Source of the DNA: an uncultured Eubacterium sp.
Lineage (GTDB): Bacteria > Bacillota > Clostridia > Lachnospirales > Lachnospiraceae
DNA: 64,000 nucleotides
Reading direction: 5' to 3'
NCBI GenBank assembly: GCA_945946665.1
Contig: CAMEWO010000005.1
Coordinates: 1 to 64,000 of the forward strand
In this document: piece by piece, positions 62,308 through 64,000 of the stretch
Numbering within the stretch: the stretch's first letter is position 1
How the letters are laid out: the number at the start of each line of letters is the position of its first letter
The notes under the pieces: model-generated
The model's database searches: none
The model's input: the letters and a program-made list of their open reading frames with translations, nothing else
Told to the model about the DNA's origin: nothing
Translations under genes and position numbers: made by a program

Positions 62308-64000
62308 TTACTTCCACTCAGAGATTACAAACTGGATAGAACGGGTTCCGTTGAATTCGTTGATGTCAGGATAATACACTATTCCAATCTTCTGTCCCGT
62401 TACCGGTATCTCATCTATAGATGAATTAAACTTAATTCCTTTGAATATGTTACCCTGCCCGTCTTCTAACGTCAACTGCAGTACATTGTTATTCTTTCCC
62501 ACAATCCTTGCATTCTTAACAAGCAGGTCTCTGTCAGCAAATACAGGTTTCTCGTTGCCTTTGCCAAATGGTTCAAGACTGTTAATCTGCTGGATAAGAT
62601 TGAAATTCACATATCCTAAAGGCATAGGTACATCAATCCATCTAACAGGAATGAAAGTCTCATCTGGAAGGTTCATGTTGTCATTAATAGTTTTTCTGAA
62701 TTCATCTATCCTGTCTTTTTCCAGGGAAAGACCGGCTGCCATAGGATGTCCACCGAATTTAGTCAGAAGATGCCTTACCCTGTTAAGCTCCTCTGCCATA
62801 TTGTACCCTTCAATTGAACGTCCTGAACCTTTTGCCCCATCTGATGAATCTGTTATTACAAATGTTGGTCTGTAATATCGTTCCTTAACTCTCGAAGCAA
62901 TTAACCCTGCTATACTCTCATGGCAATCTGGAAGATACACAACCAGAACCTTATCATTAAGAAGACTGGAATTCTCTATAAGATTAACAGCTTCATCAAA
63001 TCCTTTTTCTGTAATGTCCTTTCTCTCATCATTAAGTGCTTTAAGTTCCTGAGACAGTCTTACTGCTTCATCCCCTGACTGGGTATTAAGAAGGTCAACT
63101 GCTTTTCTTGCGGTGTCCAGCCTTCCTGAAGCATTAAGACAGGGACCGATAATAAACCCTATATGATAAGAAGAAAGCTTGCTAAGGTCCACCTGACACA
63201 CTTCTGCCAGGGCTCTAATCCCCAGATTGTCAGTATCAGCCATGGTGGACAAACCATATTTTACAATCTGCCTGTTTTCATCAAGCAAATCTACAATATC
63301 CCCTACAGTAGCTATAGCCGCCAGCTGACGCAACTCATCAAGAAGCCTTTTCTTCCCATCTGACAGGCGGTTGTGGAAATTGCAGTCTGTATCGTCTTTA
63401 CTGAATTCGAAATCTGGGTATTCAATACGCATAAACAGCATTCTTATCAGCTGGTAAGCAACACCTGCACCACACATATATTTAAATGGATACTGGCAGT
63501 CTTCCTGGTTCGCATCCACCACTGCATCTGCTGGTGGAATCAGAAAATGCTTTGTAACGCCATCATCCATCAGTTCAAATGGAATTGAATGATGGTCTGT
63601 GACAATTATAGTAAGCCCTTTATCTTTTCCGTAAGCCACCTGTTCCATGGCTGAGATTCCGTTATCACAGGTCAGAATGGTATCTATTCCAGCATCTATT
63701 GCTTCATCAATTATATTAATGTTAATTCCATATCCGTCTGCCACTCTCTCCGGCACACGGTAATCTGCCTGGGCTCCGGCTGCTTTAAGTCCTTTAAGGA
63801 GAATAGTTGTGGAGCAGACACCATCAATATCATAATCACCTACGATACGTATTTTTCTGCCATCTTTGATTTTCTTTGCAAGAATATCCACAGCCTTGAC
63901 AGAATCCTTAAGCAGTGCAGGATTGTGTATTGAGTCCGTTGTCTTATTAAAATACATGTCAAAATCCTGCTCTGTCTCATTGCCACGGTTTCTTGCAATT
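62308..64000 (-). CDS. recJ: Single-stranded-DNA-specific exonuclease RecJ (N-terminus cut by window edge)
   Basis: A 5'-3' single-strand exonuclease used in recombination and mismatch repair. The frame is open to the right edge: residues IARNRGNETEQDFD precede the first ATG at 63957, and RecJ proteins continue upstream of this point. The true start is therefore outside the window and about 564 residues are visible. The DHH phosphoesterase motifs are RIVGDYDIDGVCSTTILLKG, TCDNGIS, IIVTDHHSIP and ICGAGVAYQ-like MCGAGVAYQL. The DHHA1 region carries GRSIEGYNMAEELNRV and FGGHPMAAGLSL. Confidence 0.95.
   Translation of the reverse strand, partial: IARNRGNETEQDFDMYFNKTTDSIHNPALLKDSVKAVDILAKKIKDGRKIRIVGDYDIDGVCSTTILLKGLKAAGAQADYRVPERVADGYGININIIDEAIDAGIDTILTCDNGISAMEQVAYGKDKGLTIIVTDHHSIPFELMDDGVTKHFLIPPADAVVDANQEDCQYPFKYMCGAGVAYQLIRMLFMRIEYPDFEFSKDDTDCNFHNRLSDGKKRLLDELRQLAAIATVGDIVDLLDENRQIVKYGLSTMADTDNLGIRALAEVCQVDLSKLSSYHIGFIIGPCLNASGRLDTARKAVDLLNTQSGDEAVRLSQELKALNDERKDITEKGFDEAVNLIENSSLLNDKVLVVYLPDCHESIAGLIASRVKERYYRPTFVITDSSDGAKGSGRSIEGYNMAEELNRVRHLLTKFGGHPMAAGLSLEKDRIDEFRKTINDNMNLPDETFIPVRWIDVPMPLGYVNFNLIQQINSLEPFGKGNEKPVFADRDLLVKNARIVGKNNNVLQLTLEDGQGNIFKGIKFNSSIDEIPVTGQKIGIVYYPDINEFNGTRSIQFVISEWK

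Noticed and set aside
1-64000. CRISPR arrays, tRNA or rRNA genes, complete insertion sequences and prophage genes
   Set aside because: No regularly spaced direct repeats, no tRNA-like cloverleaf with TTCRA-type arm, no rRNA stretches and no transposase or integrase frames were seen by eye on either strand; a computational scan was not possible.

Overview
The window is chromosomal DNA from a low-to-moderate GC, Gram-positive anaerobe. Several traits point to the Clostridia, family Lachnospiraceae: purine-rich GGAGG ribosome binding sites, a HemZ-type radical SAM gene next to relA, an anaerobic ribonucleotide reductase activase, a RelA/SpoT bifunctional enzyme, and YesM/YesN-type two-component genes. 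The hexuronate genes (uxuA, uxuB, TRAP transporter) and an exo-rhamnogalacturonan-lyase-like gene suggest a pectin user such as a Lachnospira/[Eubacterium] eligens-type organism. That placement is inference from gene content; no database was searched.

Layout: 1-2330 is the end of a type I restriction-modification locus (hsdS partial, hsdM), with a structured 235-base spacer between the two genes. 2507-2885 is a giant hairpin element. 2889-10771 holds a rRNA methyltransferase, a small membrane transporter, an orphan solute-binding lipoprotein and the arginine genes argDBC (minus), divergent from argG (plus). 10868-20245 is signalling: a 1062-residue hybrid kinase, a degenerate-GGDEF/EAL protein, glyA, and a chemotaxis receptor with a lysine-rich cytoplasmic tail. 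20325-27312 is the relA-MBL-hemZ-aspS block, with a short HD-GYP gene where hisS often lies. 27409-33376 holds an amino-acid ABC transporter (binding protein fused to permease), a TIM-barrel epimerase and a rhamnogalacturonan-lyase-like enzyme. 33624-37316 holds nrdG, dut, a trigger-factor-like lipoprotein and the infC-rpmI-rplT operon with an attenuator leader and an AUU start. 37376-50467 contains two cell-wall enzymes without signal peptides, ptsI-folA, a membrane GDPD, icd and asnB. 50461-50809 is a second copy of the giant hairpin element. 50834-52575 holds an accessory AAA/DUF4143 ATPase behind repeated TTATGCGCA motifs. 52576-62110 is one hexuronate locus, all on minus: TRAP transporter dctP-Q-M, ycxB-like gene, sensor kinase, response regulator, second membrane-anchored TRAP binding protein, uxuA, uxuB. 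recJ runs off the right edge.

The most unusual signal is the pair of giant hairpins. Both carry a conserved core of about 150 bases. Flanking core patches are nearly identical, while the internal helices differ through paired (compensatory) changes. The long outer arms (66 bp perfect in copy 1, about 100 bp imperfect in copy 2) are unrelated in sequence. This indicates selection on a folded RNA or folded single-stranded DNA, and I do not recognise it as a named family. Other points of interest are the infC attenuator and AUU start, a ribosome-binding site buried in a hairpin before a SpoIID-like gene, and a membrane-anchored TRAP binding protein placed with a two-component system.
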